Origin: Ilex aquifolium
Lineage: Eukaryota > Streptophyta > Magnoliopsida > Aquifoliales > Aquifoliaceae
DNA: 64,000 nucleotides
Direction of reading: 5' to 3'
Assembly: GCA_951799425.1 (NCBI GenBank)
Contig: OX637402.1
Span: 1,674,501-1,738,500, forward strand
Below, in pieces: positions 9,022 to 22,656 of this stretch (within the stretch, counting starts at the first letter, position 1; each line of letters begins with the position of its first letter). The notes under the pieces were generated by a model. That model did not search any database. It was not told the origin of the DNA and was given only the letters and a program-made list of their open reading frames with translations. A program made the translations under genes and the position numbers.

Positions 9022-10534
9022 TGTAACACCCCGAATTTTCTTTTATATATTTATAGAGATATATATATATATAGTAAATAAAAAGTGTAAATATGTAGAT
9101 ATATGTAGTGACATAAGAATAAACCCTAGGAATAAATGCTATGGAGACAATTTGATTGGGAAGTTACGTGTCGAAGATGTTTAAACTTGGAAAGGGTGAT
9201 TAGACAAGTTTCTAAAAGTTTGTAGGTCAAAATAATGATTCCATTGAATCAAACATTGGGAGTGGTAATATGGATGTATTGGAAGTTAGGAAGTGTCTCG
9301 GAGTTAAAATACACTTTAGCGAGAATTTGGGTAAAAATGGGTATTGAACACTACTTAGTGTTTTGGCCATAACTTTTTATCTTTAAGTCCAATTGATCTG
9401 AAATTTTTACAGTAGATAGTAGACATCTAGGGCTACAAAAGTATGTCTCATGAACATTTTCCAACTCGACCTCTAAATGGGTCAAAACTGCATTGGAAGT
9501 TGAAACAAAAATCTGGCAGTCAAACCGTACCGGTACGCCGAACTACAGTAGCTAAACCGTACCGGTACGCCCGATAAAGCCAGCCCGATCCGACTGCGGG
9601 TCTTTCTCCATTTCCTCCACTATAAATACATTTTTTCACCTCCTTAGCCTTCATTACACCACTCCAAACCCTAGAAAACATAAGAGAGGAAGAGAGAAAG
9701 AGAGAAACACAAGATCAAGAGAAAACAAGAGATTGAAGGGTTGATTCAAGATCAAAGCCCTAATTTTTCCAAGAACATCAAGGTAGGGGTTTTCTCTCAC
9801 TCACTTACATTGAGTCTAGGGTATCTATATATGTATGTTTTTGCTATCAATGGTATATATATGCTATAGAATCATCATCTCTTAAGCTTTTTGCAAAGAT
9901 TACATTGTTAGGGTTTAATACCCATTAAATCTCTTTTCTAGCTTTAAAACCCTAGTTTTTGGGAGAGTGATGTATTTCTTCTTAAATGCTTCTTTATTAT
10001 GAACTTCGAAAACCATAGTTGTTTGTGTGGGGTAGAAAAATGATGTTATTGCGATCTCATGTATTTTCCTTGTTGGTTGGGGAATTGTTACATAATATAT
10101 CTTGGGGATTTTGGAGAGATGCGTGTAAAATGATATAAATATTGGAACGGTATGCTTGGTTGGGTTATTTGTGATGCCTTGAGGGTGAGAGGTTCCTTAT
10201 AAGGATGCTCATGCCAAGAGAGGAGAGTATGTGATTTCCCTCAAGAGGTTCCTTATAAGGATGCTTGAGTTTGTGATGCCTTGAGGGTGAGAGGTTCCTT
10301 ATAAGGATGTTCATGCCAAGAGAGGAGAGTATGTGATTTTCCTTAAGAGGTTCCTTATAAGGATGCTTAAGAAACTAAGCCTTGAGGGTGAGAGGTTCCT
10401 TATAAGGATGCTCATGCCAAAAGAGGATAGTATGTAATTTTCCTCAAGAGGTTCCTTATAAGGATGCTTGAGTAACCAAGCCTTGAGGGTGAGAGGTTCC
10501 TTATAAGGATGCTCATGCCAAAAGAGGACAATAT
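9022..10534 (+). repeat. Unit U6 (C/D hybrid), 1513 bp
   Basis: TATA box at 9621. The left part is type C (aactcgacc, no 12-bp block, gagtctagggtatct). From about 9880 it is type D (cttaagc, gcgatctc, gttatttgtg). Private change gaactacagtag near 9540. Confidence 0.95.
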
Positions 10535-12045
10535 TGTAACACCCCGAATTTTCTTTTATATATTTATAGAGATATATATATATAGTAAATAAAAAGTGTA
10601 AATATGTAGATATATGTAGTGACATAAGAATAAACCCTAGGAATAAATGCTATGGAGACAATTTGATTGGGAAGTTACGTGTCGAAGATGTTTAAACTTG
10701 GAAAGGGTGATTAGACAAGTTTCTAAAAGTTTGTAGGTCAAAATAATGATTCCATTGAATCAAACATTGGGAGTGGTAATATGGATGTATTGGAAGTTAG
10801 GAAGTGTCTCGGAGTTAAAATACACTTTAGCGAGAATTTGGGTAAAAATGGGTATTGAACACTACTTAGTGTTTTGGCCATAAATTTTTATCTTTAAGTC
10901 CAATTGATCTGAAATTTTTACAGTAGATAGTAGACATCTAGGGCTACAAAAGTATGTCTCATGAACATTTTCCAATTCGACCTCTAAATGGGTCAAAACT
11001 GCATTGGAAGTTGAAACAAAAATCTGGCAGTCAAACCGTACCGGTACGCCGAACTCCAGTAGCTAAACCGTACCGGTACGCCCGATAAAGCTAGCCCGAT
11101 CCGACTGCGGGTCTTTCTCCATTTCCTCCACTATAAATACATTATTTCACCTCCTTAGCCTTCATTACACCACTCCAAACCCTAGAAAACATAAGAGAGG
11201 AAGAGAGAAAGAGAGAAACACAAGATCAAGAGAAAACAAGAGATTGAAGGGTTGATTCAAGATTAAAGCCCTAATTTTTCCAAGAACATCAAGGTAGGGG
11301 TTTTCTCTCACTCACTTACATTGAGTCTAGGGTATCTATATATGTATGTTTTTGCTATCAATGGTATATATATGCTATAGAATCATCATCTCTTAGGCTT
11401 TTTGCAAAGATTACATTGTTAGGGTTTAATACCCATTAAATCTCTTTTCTAGCTTTAAAACCCTAGTTTTTGGGAAAGTGATGTATTTCTTCTTAAATGC
11501 TTCTTTATTATGAACTTCGAAAACCATAGTTGTTTGTGTGGGGTAGAAAAATGATGTTATTGTGATCTCATGTATTTTCCTTGTTGGTTGGGGAATTGTT
11601 ACATAATATATCTTGGGGATTTTGGAGAGATGCGTGTAAAATGATATAAATATTGGAACGGTATGCTTGGTTGGGTTGTTTGTGATGCCTTGAGGGTAAG
11701 AGGTTCCTTATAAGGATGCTCATGCCAAGAGAGGAGAGTATGTGATTTCCCTCAAGAGGTTCCTTATAAGGATGCTTGAGTTTGTGATGCCTTGAGGGTG
11801 AGAGGTTCCTTATAAGGATGTTCATGCCAAGAGAGGAGAGTATGTGATTTTCCTTAAGAGGTTCCTTATAAGGATGCTTAAGAAACTAAGCCTTGAGGGT
11901 GAGAGGTTCCTTATAAGGATGCTCATGCCAAAAGAGGATAGTATGTAATTTTCCTCAAGAGGTTCCTTATAAGGATGCTTGAGTAACCAAGCCTTGAGGG
12001 TGAGAGGTTCCTTATAAGGATGCTCATGCCAAAAGAGGACAATAT
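10535..12045 (+). repeat. Unit U7 (type A), 1511 bp
   Basis: TATA box at 11132. Same type as U4 (ccataaattt, attatttcac, gattaaag, ggtaag), with a private change aaagctagccc near 11089. Confidence 0.95.
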
Positions 12046-13558
12046 TGTAACACCCCGAATTTTCTTTTATATATTTATAGAGATATATATATATATAGTA
12101 AATAAAAAGTGTAAATATGTAGATATATGTAGTGACATAAGAATAAACCGTAGGAATAAATGCTATGGAGACAATTTGATTGGGAAGTTACGTGTCGAAG
12201 ATGTTTAAACTTGGAAAGGGTGATTAGACAAGTTTCTAAAAGTTTGTAGGTCAAAATAATGATTCCATTGAATCAAACATTGGGAGTGGTAATATGGATG
12301 TATTGGAAGTTTGGAAGTGTCTCGGAGTTAAAATACACTTTAGCGAGAATTTGGGTAAAAATGGGTATTGAACACTACTTAGTGTTTTGGCCATAACTTT
12401 TTATCTTTAAGTCCAATTGATCTGAAATTTTTACAGTAGATAGTAGACATCTAGGGCTACAAAAGTATGTCTCATGAACATTTTCCAATTCGACCTCTAA
12501 ATGGGTCAAAACTGCATTGGAAGTTGAAACAAAAATCTGGCAGTCAAACCGTACCGGTACGCCGAACTCCAGTAGCTAAACCGTACCGGTACGCCCGATA
12601 AAGCCAGCCCGATCCGACTGCGGGTCTTTCCCCATTTCCTCCACTATAAATACATTTTTTCACCTCCTTAGCCTTCATTACACCACTCCAAACCCTAGAA
12701 AACATAAGAGAGGAAGAGAGAAAGAGAGAAACACAAGATCAAGAGAAAACAAGAGATTGAAGGGTTGATTCAAGATCAAAGCCCTAATTTTTCCAAGAAC
12801 ATCAAGGTAGGGGTTTTCTCTCACTCACTTACATTGAGTCTAGGGTATCTATATATGTATGTTTTTGCTATCAATGGTATATATATGCTATAGAATCATC
12901 ATCTCTTAGGCTTTTTGCAAAGATTACATTGTTAGGGTTTAATACCCATTAAATCTCTTTTCTAGCTTTAAAACCCTAGTTTTTGGGAGAGTGATGTATT
13001 TCTTCTTAAATGCTTCTTTATTATGAACTTCGAAAACCATAGTTGTTTGTGTGGGGTAGAAAAATGATGTTATTGTGATCTCATGTATTTTCCTTGTTGG
13101 TTGGGGAATTGTTACATAATATATCTTGGAGATTTTGGAGAGATGCGTGTAAAATGATATAAATATTGGAACGGTATGCTTGGTTGGGTTGTTTGTGATG
13201 CCTTGAGGGTGAGAGGTTCCTTATAAGGATGCTCATGCCAAGAGAGGAGAGTATGTGATTTCCCTCAAGAGGTTCCTTATAAGGATGCTTGAGTTTGTGA
13301 TGCCTTGAGGGTGAGAGGTTCCTTATAAGGATGTTCATGCCAAGAGAGGAGAGTATGTGATTTTCCTTAAGAGGTTCCTTATAAGGATGCTTAAGAAACT
13401 AAGCCTTGAGGGTGAGAGGTTCCTTATAAGGATGCTCATGCCAAAAGAGGATAGTATGTAATTTTCCTCAAGAGGTTCCTTATAAGGATGCTTGAGTAAC
13501 CAAGCCTTGAGGGTGAGAGGTTCCTTATAAGGATGCTCATGCCAAAAGAGGACAATAT
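12046..13558 (+). repeat. Unit U8 (type B), 1513 bp
   Basis: TATA box at 12645. Carries the U1/U5 marks. Confidence 0.95.
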
Positions 13559-15071
13559 TGTAACACCCCGAATTTTCTTTTATATATTTATAGAGATATA
13601 TATATATATAGTAAATAAAAAGTGTAAATATGTAGATATATGTAGTGACATAAGAATAAACCCTAGGAATAAATGCTATGGAGACAATTTGATTGGGAAG
13701 TTACGTGTCGAAGATGTTTAAACTTGGAAAGGGTGATTAGACAAGTTTCTAAAAGTTTGTAGGTCAAAATAATGATTCCATTGAATCAAACATTGGGAGT
13801 GGTAATATGGATGTATTGGAAGTTAGGAAGTGTCTCGGAGTTAAAATACACTTTAGCGAGAATTTGGGTAAAAATGGGTATTGAACACTACTTAGTGTTT
13901 TGGCCATAACTTTTTATCTTTAAGTCCAATTGATCTGAAATTTTTACAGTAGATAGTAGACATCTAGGGCTACAAAAGTATGTCTCATGAACATTTTCCA
14001 ACTCGACCTCTAAATGGGTCAAAACTGCATTGGAAGTTGAAACAAAAATCTGGCAGTCAAACCGTACCGGTACGCCGAACTCCAGTAGCTAAACCGTACC
14101 GGTACGCCCGATAAAGCCAGCCCGATCCGACTGCGGGTCTTTCTCCATTTCCTCCACTATAAATACATTTTTTCACCTCCTTAGCCTTCATTACACCACT
14201 CCAAACCCTAGAAAACATAAGAGAGGAAGAGAGAAAGAGAGAAACACAAGATCAAGAGAAAACAAGAGATTGAAGGGTTGATTCAAGATCAAAGCCCTAA
14301 TTTTTCCAAGAACATCAAGGTAGGGGTTTTCTCTCACTCACTTACATTGAGTCTAGGGTATCTATATATGTATGTTTTTGCTATCAATGGTATATATATG
14401 CTATAGAATCATCATCTCTTAGGCTTTTTGCAAAGATTACATTGTTAGGGTTTAATACCCATTAAATCTCTTTTCTAGCTTTAAAACCCTAATTTTTGGG
14501 AGAGTGATGTATTTCTTCTTAAATGCTTCTTTATTATGAACTTCGAAAACCATAGTTGTTTGTGTGGGGTAGAAAAATGATGTTATTGTGATCTCATGTA
14601 TTTTCCTTGTTGGTTGGGGAATTGTTACATAATATATCTTGGGGATTTTGGAGAGATGCGTGTAAAATGATATAAATATTGGAACGGTATGCTTGGTTGG
14701 GTTGTTTGTGATGCCTTGAGGGTGAGAGGTTCCTTATAAGGATGCTCATGCCAAGAGAGGAGAGTATGTGATTTCCCTCAAGAGGTTCCTTATAAGGATG
14801 CTTGAGTTTGTGATGCCTTGAGGGTGAGAGGTTCCTTATAAGGATGTTCATGCCAAGAGAGGAGAGTATGTGATTTTCCTTAAGAGGTTCCTTATAAGGA
14901 TGCTTAAGAAACTAAGCCTTGAGGGTGAGAGGTTCCTTATAAGGATGCTCATGCCAAAAGAGGATAGTATGTAATTTTCCTCAAGAGGTTCCTTATAAGG
15001 ATGCTTGAGTAACCAAGCCTTGAGGGTGAGAGGTTCCTTATAAGGATGCTCATGCCAAAAGAGGACAATAT
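13559..15071 (+). repeat. Unit U9 (type C), 1513 bp
   Basis: TATA box at 14158. Carries the U2 marks (aactcgacc, aaccctaattttt) but has the usual aaaagagg in its last module. Confidence 0.95.
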
Positions 15072-16596
15072 TGTAACACCCCGAATTTTCTTTTATATAT
15101 TTATAGAGATATATATATATATAGTAAATAAAAAGTGTAAATATGTAGATATATGTAGTGACATAAGAATAAACCCTAGGAATAAATGCTATGGAGACAA
15201 TTTGATTGGGAAGTTACGTGTCGAAGATGTTTAAACTTGGAAAGGGTGATTAGACAAGTTTCTAAAAGTTTGTAGGTCAAAATAATGATTCTATTGAATC
15301 CGGAAGGTCGAAAAATATTGGGAGTGGTAATATGGATGTATTGGAAGTTAGGAAGTGTCTCGGAGTTAAAATACACTTTAGCGAGAATTTGGGTAAAAAT
15401 GGGTATTGAACACTACTTAGTGTTTTAGCCATAACTTTTTATCTTTAAGTCCAATGGATCTGAAATTTTTACAGTAGATAGTAGACATCTAGGGCTACAA
15501 AAGTATGTCTCATGAACATTTTCCAATTCGACCTCTAAATGGGTCACAACGGCATTGGAAGTTGAAACAAAAATCTGGCAGTCAAACCGTACCGGTACGC
15601 CGAACTCCAGTAGCTAAACCGTACCGGTACGCCCGATAAAGCCAGCCTGATCCGACTGCGGGTCTTTCTCCATTTCCTCCACTATAAATACATTTTTTCA
15701 CCTCCTTAGCCTTCATTACACCACTCCAAACCCTAGAAAACATAAGAGAGGAAGAGAGAAAGAGAGAAACACAAGATCAAGAGAAAACAAGAGATTGAAG
15801 GGTTGATTCAAGATCAAAGCCCTAATTTTTCCAAGAACATCAAGGTAGGGGTTTTCTCTCACTCACTTACATTGAGGCTAGGGTATTTATATATGTATGT
15901 TTTTGCTATCAATGGTATATATATGCTATAGAATCATCATCTCTTAAGCTTTTTGCAAAGATTACATTGTTAGGGTTTAATACCCATTAAATCTCTTTTC
16001 TAGCTTTAAAACCCTAGTTTTTGGGAGAGTGATGTATTTCTTCTTAAATGCTTCTTTATTATGAACTTCGAAAACCATAGTTGTTTGTGTGGGGTAGAAA
16101 AATGATGTTATTGCGATCTCATGTATTTTCCTTGTTGGTTGGGGAATTGTTACATAATATATCTTGGGGATTTTGGAGAGATGCGTGTAAAATGATATAA
16201 ATATTGGAACGGTATGCTTGGTTGGGTTATTTGTGATGCCTTGAGGGTGAGAGGTTCCTTATAAGGATGCTCATGCCAAGAGAGGAGAGTATGTGATTTC
16301 CCTCAAGAGGTTCCTTATAAGGATGCTTGAGTTTGTGATGCCTTGAGGGTGAGAGGTTCCTTATAAGGATGTTCATGCCAAGAGAGGAGAGTATGTGATT
16401 TTCCTTAAGAGGTTCCTTATAAGGATGCTTAAGAAACTAAGCCTTGAGGGTGAGAGGTTCCTTATAAGGATGCTCATGCCAAAAGAGGATAGTATGTAAT
16501 TTTCCTCAAGAGGTTCCTTATAAGGATGCTTGAGTAACCAAGCCTTGAGGGTGAGAGGTTCCTTATAAGGATGCTCATGCCAAAAGAGGACAATAT
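15072..16596 (+). repeat. Unit U10 (type D), 1525 bp
   Basis: TATA box at 15683. Type D as U3, with the 12-bp block, but without the extra base of the U3 palindrome. Confidence 0.95.
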
Positions 16597-18107
16597 TGTA
16601 ACACCCCGAATTTTCTTTTATATATTTATAGAGATATATATATATAGTAAATAAAAAGTGTAAATATGTAGATATATGTAGTGACATAAGAATAAACCCT
16701 AGGAATAAATGCTATGGAGACAATTTGATTGGGAAGTTACGTGTCGAAGATGTTTAAACTTGGAAAGGGTGATTAGACAAGTTTCTAAAAGTTTGTAGGT
16801 CAAAATAATGATTCCATTGAATCAAACATTGGGAGTGGTAATATGGATGTATTGGAAGTTAGGAAGTGTCTCGGAGTTAAAATACACTTTAGCGAGAATT
16901 TGGGTAAAAATGGGTATTGAACACTACTTAGTGTTTTGGCCATAACTTTTTATCTTTAAGTCCAATTGATCTGAAATTTTTACAGTAGATAGTAGACATC
17001 TAGGGCTACAAAAGTATGTCTCATGAACATTTTCCAATTCGACCTCTAAATGGGTCAAAACTGCATTGGAAGTTGAAACAAAAATCTGACAGTCAAACCG
17101 TACCGGTACGCCGAACTCCAGTAGCTAAACCGTACCGGTACGCCCGATAAAGCCAGCCCGATCCGACTGCGGGTCTTTCTCCATTTCCTCCACTATAAAT
17201 ACATTTTTTCACCTCCTTAGCCTTCATTACACCACTCCAAACCCTAGAAAACATAAGAGAGGAAGAGAGAAAGAGAGAAACACAAGATCAAGAGAAAACA
17301 AGAGATTGAAGGGTTGATTCAAGATCAAAGCCCTAATTTTTCCAAGAACATCAAGGTAGGGGTTTTCTCTCACTCACTTACATTGAGTCTAGGGTATCTA
17401 TATATGTATGTTTTTGCTATCAATGGTATATATATGCTATATAATCATCATCTCTTAGGCTTTTTGCAAAGATTACATTGTTAGGGTTTAATACCCATTA
17501 AATCTCTTTTCTAGCTTTAAAACCCTAGTTTTTGGGAGAGTGATGTATTTCTTCTTAAATGCTTCTTTATTATGAACTTCGAAAACCATAGTTGTTTGTG
17601 TGGGGTAGAAAAATGATGTTATTGGGATCTCATGTATTTTCCTTGTTGGTTGGGGAATTGTTACATAATATATCTTGGGGATTTTGGAGAGATGCGTGTA
17701 AAATGATATAAATATTGGAACGGTATGCTTGGTTGGGTTGTTTGTGATGCCTTGAGGGTGAGAGGTTCCTTATAAGGATGCTCATGCCAAGAGAGGAGAG
17801 TATGTGATTTCCCTCAAGAGGTTCCTTATAAGGATGCTTGAGTTTGTGATGCCTTGAGGGTGAGAGGTTCCTTATAAGGATGTTCATGCCAAGAGAGGAA
17901 AGTATGTGATTTTCCTTAAGAGGTTCCTTATAAGGATGCTTAAGAAACTAAGCCTTGAGGGTGAGAGGTTCCTTATAAGGATGCTCATGCCAAAAGAGGA
18001 TAGTATGTAATTTTCCTCAAGAGGTTCCTTATAAGGATGCTTGAGTAACCAAGCCTTGAGGGTGAGAGGTTCCTTATAAGGATGCTCATGCCAAAAGAGG
18101 ACAATAT
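16597..18107 (+). repeat. Unit U11 (type E), 1511 bp
   Basis: TATA box at 17194. Type E marks: atctgacagtc, gctatataatc, attgggatctc and gaggaaagtatg. No 12-bp block. Confidence 0.95.
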
Positions 18108-19634
18108 TGTAACACCCCGAATTTTCTTTTATATATTTATAGAGATATATATATATATATAGTAAATAAAAAGTGTAAATATGTAGATATATGTAGTGAC
18201 ATAAGAATAAACCCTAGGAATAAATGCTATGGAGACAATTTGATTGGGAAGTTACGTGTCGAAGATGTTTAAACTTGGAAAGGGTGATTAGACAAGTTTC
18301 TAAAAGTTTGTAGGTCAAAATAATGATTCTATTGAATCCGGAAGGTCGAAAAATATTGGGAGTGGTAATATGGATGTATTGGAAGTTAGGAAGTGTCTCG
18401 GAGTTAAAATACACTTTAGCGAGAATTTGGGTAAAAATGGGTATTGAACACTACTTAGTGTTTTAGCCATAACTTTTTATCTTTAAGTCCAATTGATCTG
18501 AAATTTTTACAGTAGATAGTAGACATCTAGGGCTACAAAAGTATGTCTCATGAACATTTTCCAATTCGACCTCTAAATGGGTCACAACGGCATTGGAAGT
18601 TGAAACAAAAATCTGGCAGTCAAACCGTACCGGTACGCCGAACTCCAGTAGCTAAACCGTACCGGTACGCCCGATAAAGCCAGCCCGATCCGACTGCGGG
18701 TCTTTCTCCATTTCCTCCACTATAAATACATTTTTTCACCTCCTTAGCCTTCATTACACCACTCCAAACCCTAGAAAACATAAGAGAGGAAGAGAGAAAG
18801 AGAGAAACACAAGATCAAGAGAAAACAAGAGATTGAAGGGTTGATTCAAGATCAAAGCCCTAATTTTTCCAAGAACATCAAGGTAGGGGTTTTCTCTCAC
18901 TCACTTACATTGAGGCTAGGGTATTTATATATGTATGTTTTTGCTATCAATGGTATATATATGCTATAGAATCATCATCTCTTAAGCTTTTTGCAAAGAT
19001 TACATTGTTAGGGTTTAATACCCATTAAATCTCTTTTCTAGCTTTAAAACCCTAGTTTTTGGGAGAGTGATGTATTTCTTCTTAAATGCTTCTTTATTAT
19101 GAACTTCGAAAACCATAGTTGTTTGTGTGGGGTAGAAAAATGATGTTATTGCGATCTCATGTATTTTCCTTGTTGGTTGGGGAATTGTTACATAATATAT
19201 CTTGGGGATTTTGGAGAGATGCGTGTAAAATGATATAAATATTGGAACGGTATGCTTGGTTGGGTTATTTGTGATGCCTTGAGGGTGAGAGGTTCCTTAT
19301 AAGGATGCTCATGCCAAGAGAAGAGAGTATGTGATTTCCCTCAAGAGGTTCCTTATAAGGATGCTTGAGTTTGTGATGCCTTGAGGGTGAGAGGTTCCTT
19401 ATAAGGATGTTCATGCCAAGAGAGGAGAGTATGTGATTTTCCTTAAGAGGTTCCTTATAAGGATGCTTAAGAAACTAAGCCTTGAGGGTGAGAGGTTCCT
19501 TATAAGGATGCTCATGCCAAAAGAGGATAGTATGTAATTTTCCTCAAGAGGTTCCTTATAAGGATGCTTGAGTAACCAAGCCTTGAGGGTGAGAGGTTCC
19601 TTAAAAGGATGCTCATGCCAAAAGAGGACAATAT
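18108..19634 (+). repeat. Unit U12 (type F), 1527 bp
   Basis: TATA box at 18721. Longest class: 12-bp block and the longest TA tract. Marks: ttttagcc, gggtcacaacgg, gaggctagg, cttaagc, gcgatctc, agagaagag. The seventh CArG is CCTTAAAAGG (19599-19608): still a CArG match but no longer palindromic. Confidence 0.95.
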
Positions 19635-21145
19635 TGTAACACCCCGAATTTTCTTTTATATATTTATAGAGATATATATATATAGTAAATAAAAAGTGTA
19701 AATATGTAGATATATGTAGTGACATAAGAATAAACCCTAGGAATAAATGCTATGGAGACAATTTGATTGGGAAGTTACGTGTCGAAGATGTTTAAACTTG
19801 GAAAGGGTGATTAGACAAGTTTCTAAAAGTTTGTAGGTCAAAATAATGATTCCATTGAATCAAACATTGGGAGTGGTAATATGGATGTATTGGAAGTTAG
19901 GAAGTGTCTCGGAGTTAAAATACACTTTAGCGAGAATTTGGGTAAAAATGGGTATTGAACACTACTTAGTGTTTTGGCCATAACTTTTTATCTTTAAGTC
20001 CAATTGATCTGAAATTTTTACAGTAGATAGTAGACATCTAGGGCTACAAAAGTATGTCTCATGAACATTTTCCAATTCGACCTCTAAATGGGTCAAAACT
20101 GCATTGGAAGTTGAAACAAAAATCTGGCAGTCAAACCGTACCGGTACGCCGAACTCCAGTAGCTAAACCGTACCGGTACGCCCGATAAAGCCAGCCCGAT
20201 CCGACTGCGGGTCTTTCTCCATTTCCTCCACTATAAATACATTTTTTCACCTCCTTAGCCTTCATTACACCACTCCAAACCCTAGAAAACATAAGAGAGG
20301 AAGAGAGAAAGAGAGAAACACAAGATCAAGAGAAAACAAGAGATTGAAGGGTTGATTCAAGATCAAAGCCCTAATTTTTCCAAGAACATCAAGGTAGGGG
20401 TTTTCTCTCACTCACTTACATTGAGGCTAGGGTATTTATATATGTATGTTTTTGCTATCAATGGTATATATATGCTATAGAATCATCATCTCTTAAGCTT
20501 TTTGCAAAGATTACATTGTTAGGGTTTAATACCCATTAAATCTCTTTTCTAGCTTTAAAACCCTAGTTTTTGGGAGAGTGATGTATTTCTTCTTAAATGC
20601 TTCTTTATTATGAACTTCGAAAACCATAGTTGTTTGTGTGGGGTAGAAAAATGATGTTATTGCGATCTCATGTATTTTCCTTGTTGGTTGGGGAATTGTT
20701 ACATAATATATCTTGGGGATTTTGGAGAGATGCGTGTAAAATGATATAAATATTGGAACGGTATGCTTGGTTGGGTTATTTGTGATGCCTTGAGGGTGAG
20801 AGGTTCCTTATAAGGATGCTCATGCCAAGAGAAGAGAGTATGTGATTTCCCTCAAGAGGTTCCTTATAAGGATGCTTGAGTTTGTGATGCCTTGAGGGTG
20901 AGAGGTTCCTTATAAGGATGTTCATGCCAAGAGAGGAGAGTATGTGATTTTCCTTAAGAGGTTCCTTATAAGGATGCTTAAGAAACTAAGCCTTGAGGGT
21001 GAGAGGTTCCTTATAAGGATGCTCATGCCAAAAGAGGATAGTATGTAATTTTCCTCAAGAGGTTCCTTATAAGGATGCTTGAGTAACCAAGCCTTGAGGG
21101 TGAGAGGTTCCTTATAAGGATGCTCATGCCAAAAGAGGACAATAT
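19635..21145 (+). repeat. Unit U13 (hybrid), 1511 bp
   Basis: TATA box at 20232. The left part matches U16 (no 12-bp block, ttttggcc, gggtcaaaactg). From about 20425 it matches U12 (gaggctagg, cttaagc, gcgatctc, agagaagag). Confidence 0.95.
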
Positions 21146-22656
21146 TGTAACACCCCGAATTTTCTTTTATATATTTATAGAGATATATATATATAGTAAA
21201 TAAAAAGTGTAAATATGTAGATATATGTAGTGACATAAGAATAAACCCTAGGAATAAATGCTATGGAGACAATTTGATTGGGAAGTTACGTGTCGAAGAT
21301 GTTTAAACTTGGAAAGGGTGATTAGACAAGTTTCTAAAAGTTTGTAGGTCAAAATAATGATTCCATTGAATCAAACATTGGGAGTGGTAATATGGATGTA
21401 TTGGAAGTTAGGAAGTGTCTCGGAGTTAAAATACACTTTAGCGAGAATTTGGGTAAAAATGGGTATTGAACACTACTTAGTGTTTTGGCCATAACTTTTT
21501 ATCTTTAAGTCCAATTGATCTGAAATTTTTACAGTAGATAGTAGACATCTAGGGCTACAAAAGTATGTCTCATGAACATTTTCCAATTCGACCTCTAAAT
21601 GGGTCAAAACTGCATTGGAAGTTGAAACAAAAATCTGACAGTCAAACCGTACCGGTACGCCGAACTCCAGTAGCTAAACCGTACCGGTACGCCCGATAAA
21701 GCCAGCCCGATCCGACTGCGGGTCTTTCTCCATTTCCTCCACTATAAATACATTTTTTCACCTCCTTAGCCTTCATTACACCACTCCAAACCCTAGAAAA
21801 CATAAGAGAGGAAGAGAGAAAGAGAGAAACACAAGATCAAGAGAAAACAAGAGATTGAAGGGTTGATTCAAGATCAAAGCCCTAATTTTTCCAAGAACAT
21901 CAAGGTAGGGGTTTTCTCTCACTCACTTACATTGAGTCTAGGGTATCTATATATGTATGTTTTTGCTATCAATGGTATATATATGCTATATAATCATCAT
22001 CTCTTAGGCTTTTTGCAAAGATTACATTGTTAGGGTTTAATACCCATTAAATCTCTTTTCTAGCTTTAAAACCCTAGTTTTTGGGAGAGTGATGTATTTC
22101 TTCTTAAATGCTTCTTTATTATGAACTTCGAAAACCATAGTTGTTTGTGTGGGGTAGAAAAATGATGTTATTGGGATCTCATGTATTTTCCTTGTTGGTT
22201 GGGGAATTGTTACATAATATATCTTGGGGATTTTGGAGAGATGCGTGTAAAATGATATAAATATTGGAACGGTATGCTTGGTTGGGTTGTTTGTGATGCC
22301 TTGAGGGTGAGAGGTTCCTTATAAGGATGCTCATGCCAAGAGAGGAGAGTATGTGATTTCCCTCAAGAGGTTCCTTATAAGGATGCTTGAGTTTGTGATG
22401 CCTTGAGGGTGAGAGGTTCCTTATAAGGATGTTCATGCCAAGAGAGGAAAGTATGTGATTTTCCTTAAGAGGTTCCTTATAAGGATGCTTAAGAAACTAA
22501 GCCTTGAGGGTGAGAGGTTCCTTATAAGGATGCTCATGCCAAAAGAGGATAGTATGTAATTTTCCTCAAGAGGTTCCTTATAAGGATGCTTGAGTAACCA
22601 AGCCTTGAGGGTGAGAGGTTCCTTATAAGGATGCTCATGCCAAAAGAGGACAATAT
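21146..22656 (+). repeat. Unit U14 (type E), 1511 bp
   Basis: TATA box at 21743. Carries every U11 mark. Confidence 0.95.

Larger units (their letters stand above)
1..16596 (+). repeat. Higher-order repeat A-B-C-D, three rounds
   Basis: Unit types run A B C D (U0-U3), A B C/D (U4-U6), A B C D (U7-U10). The full round from 10535 to 16596 is 6062 bp; the middle round, 5998-10534, is 4537 bp because C and D are replaced by one hybrid unit. The order rests on shared marker SNPs and indels listed under the units. Confidence 0.88.
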
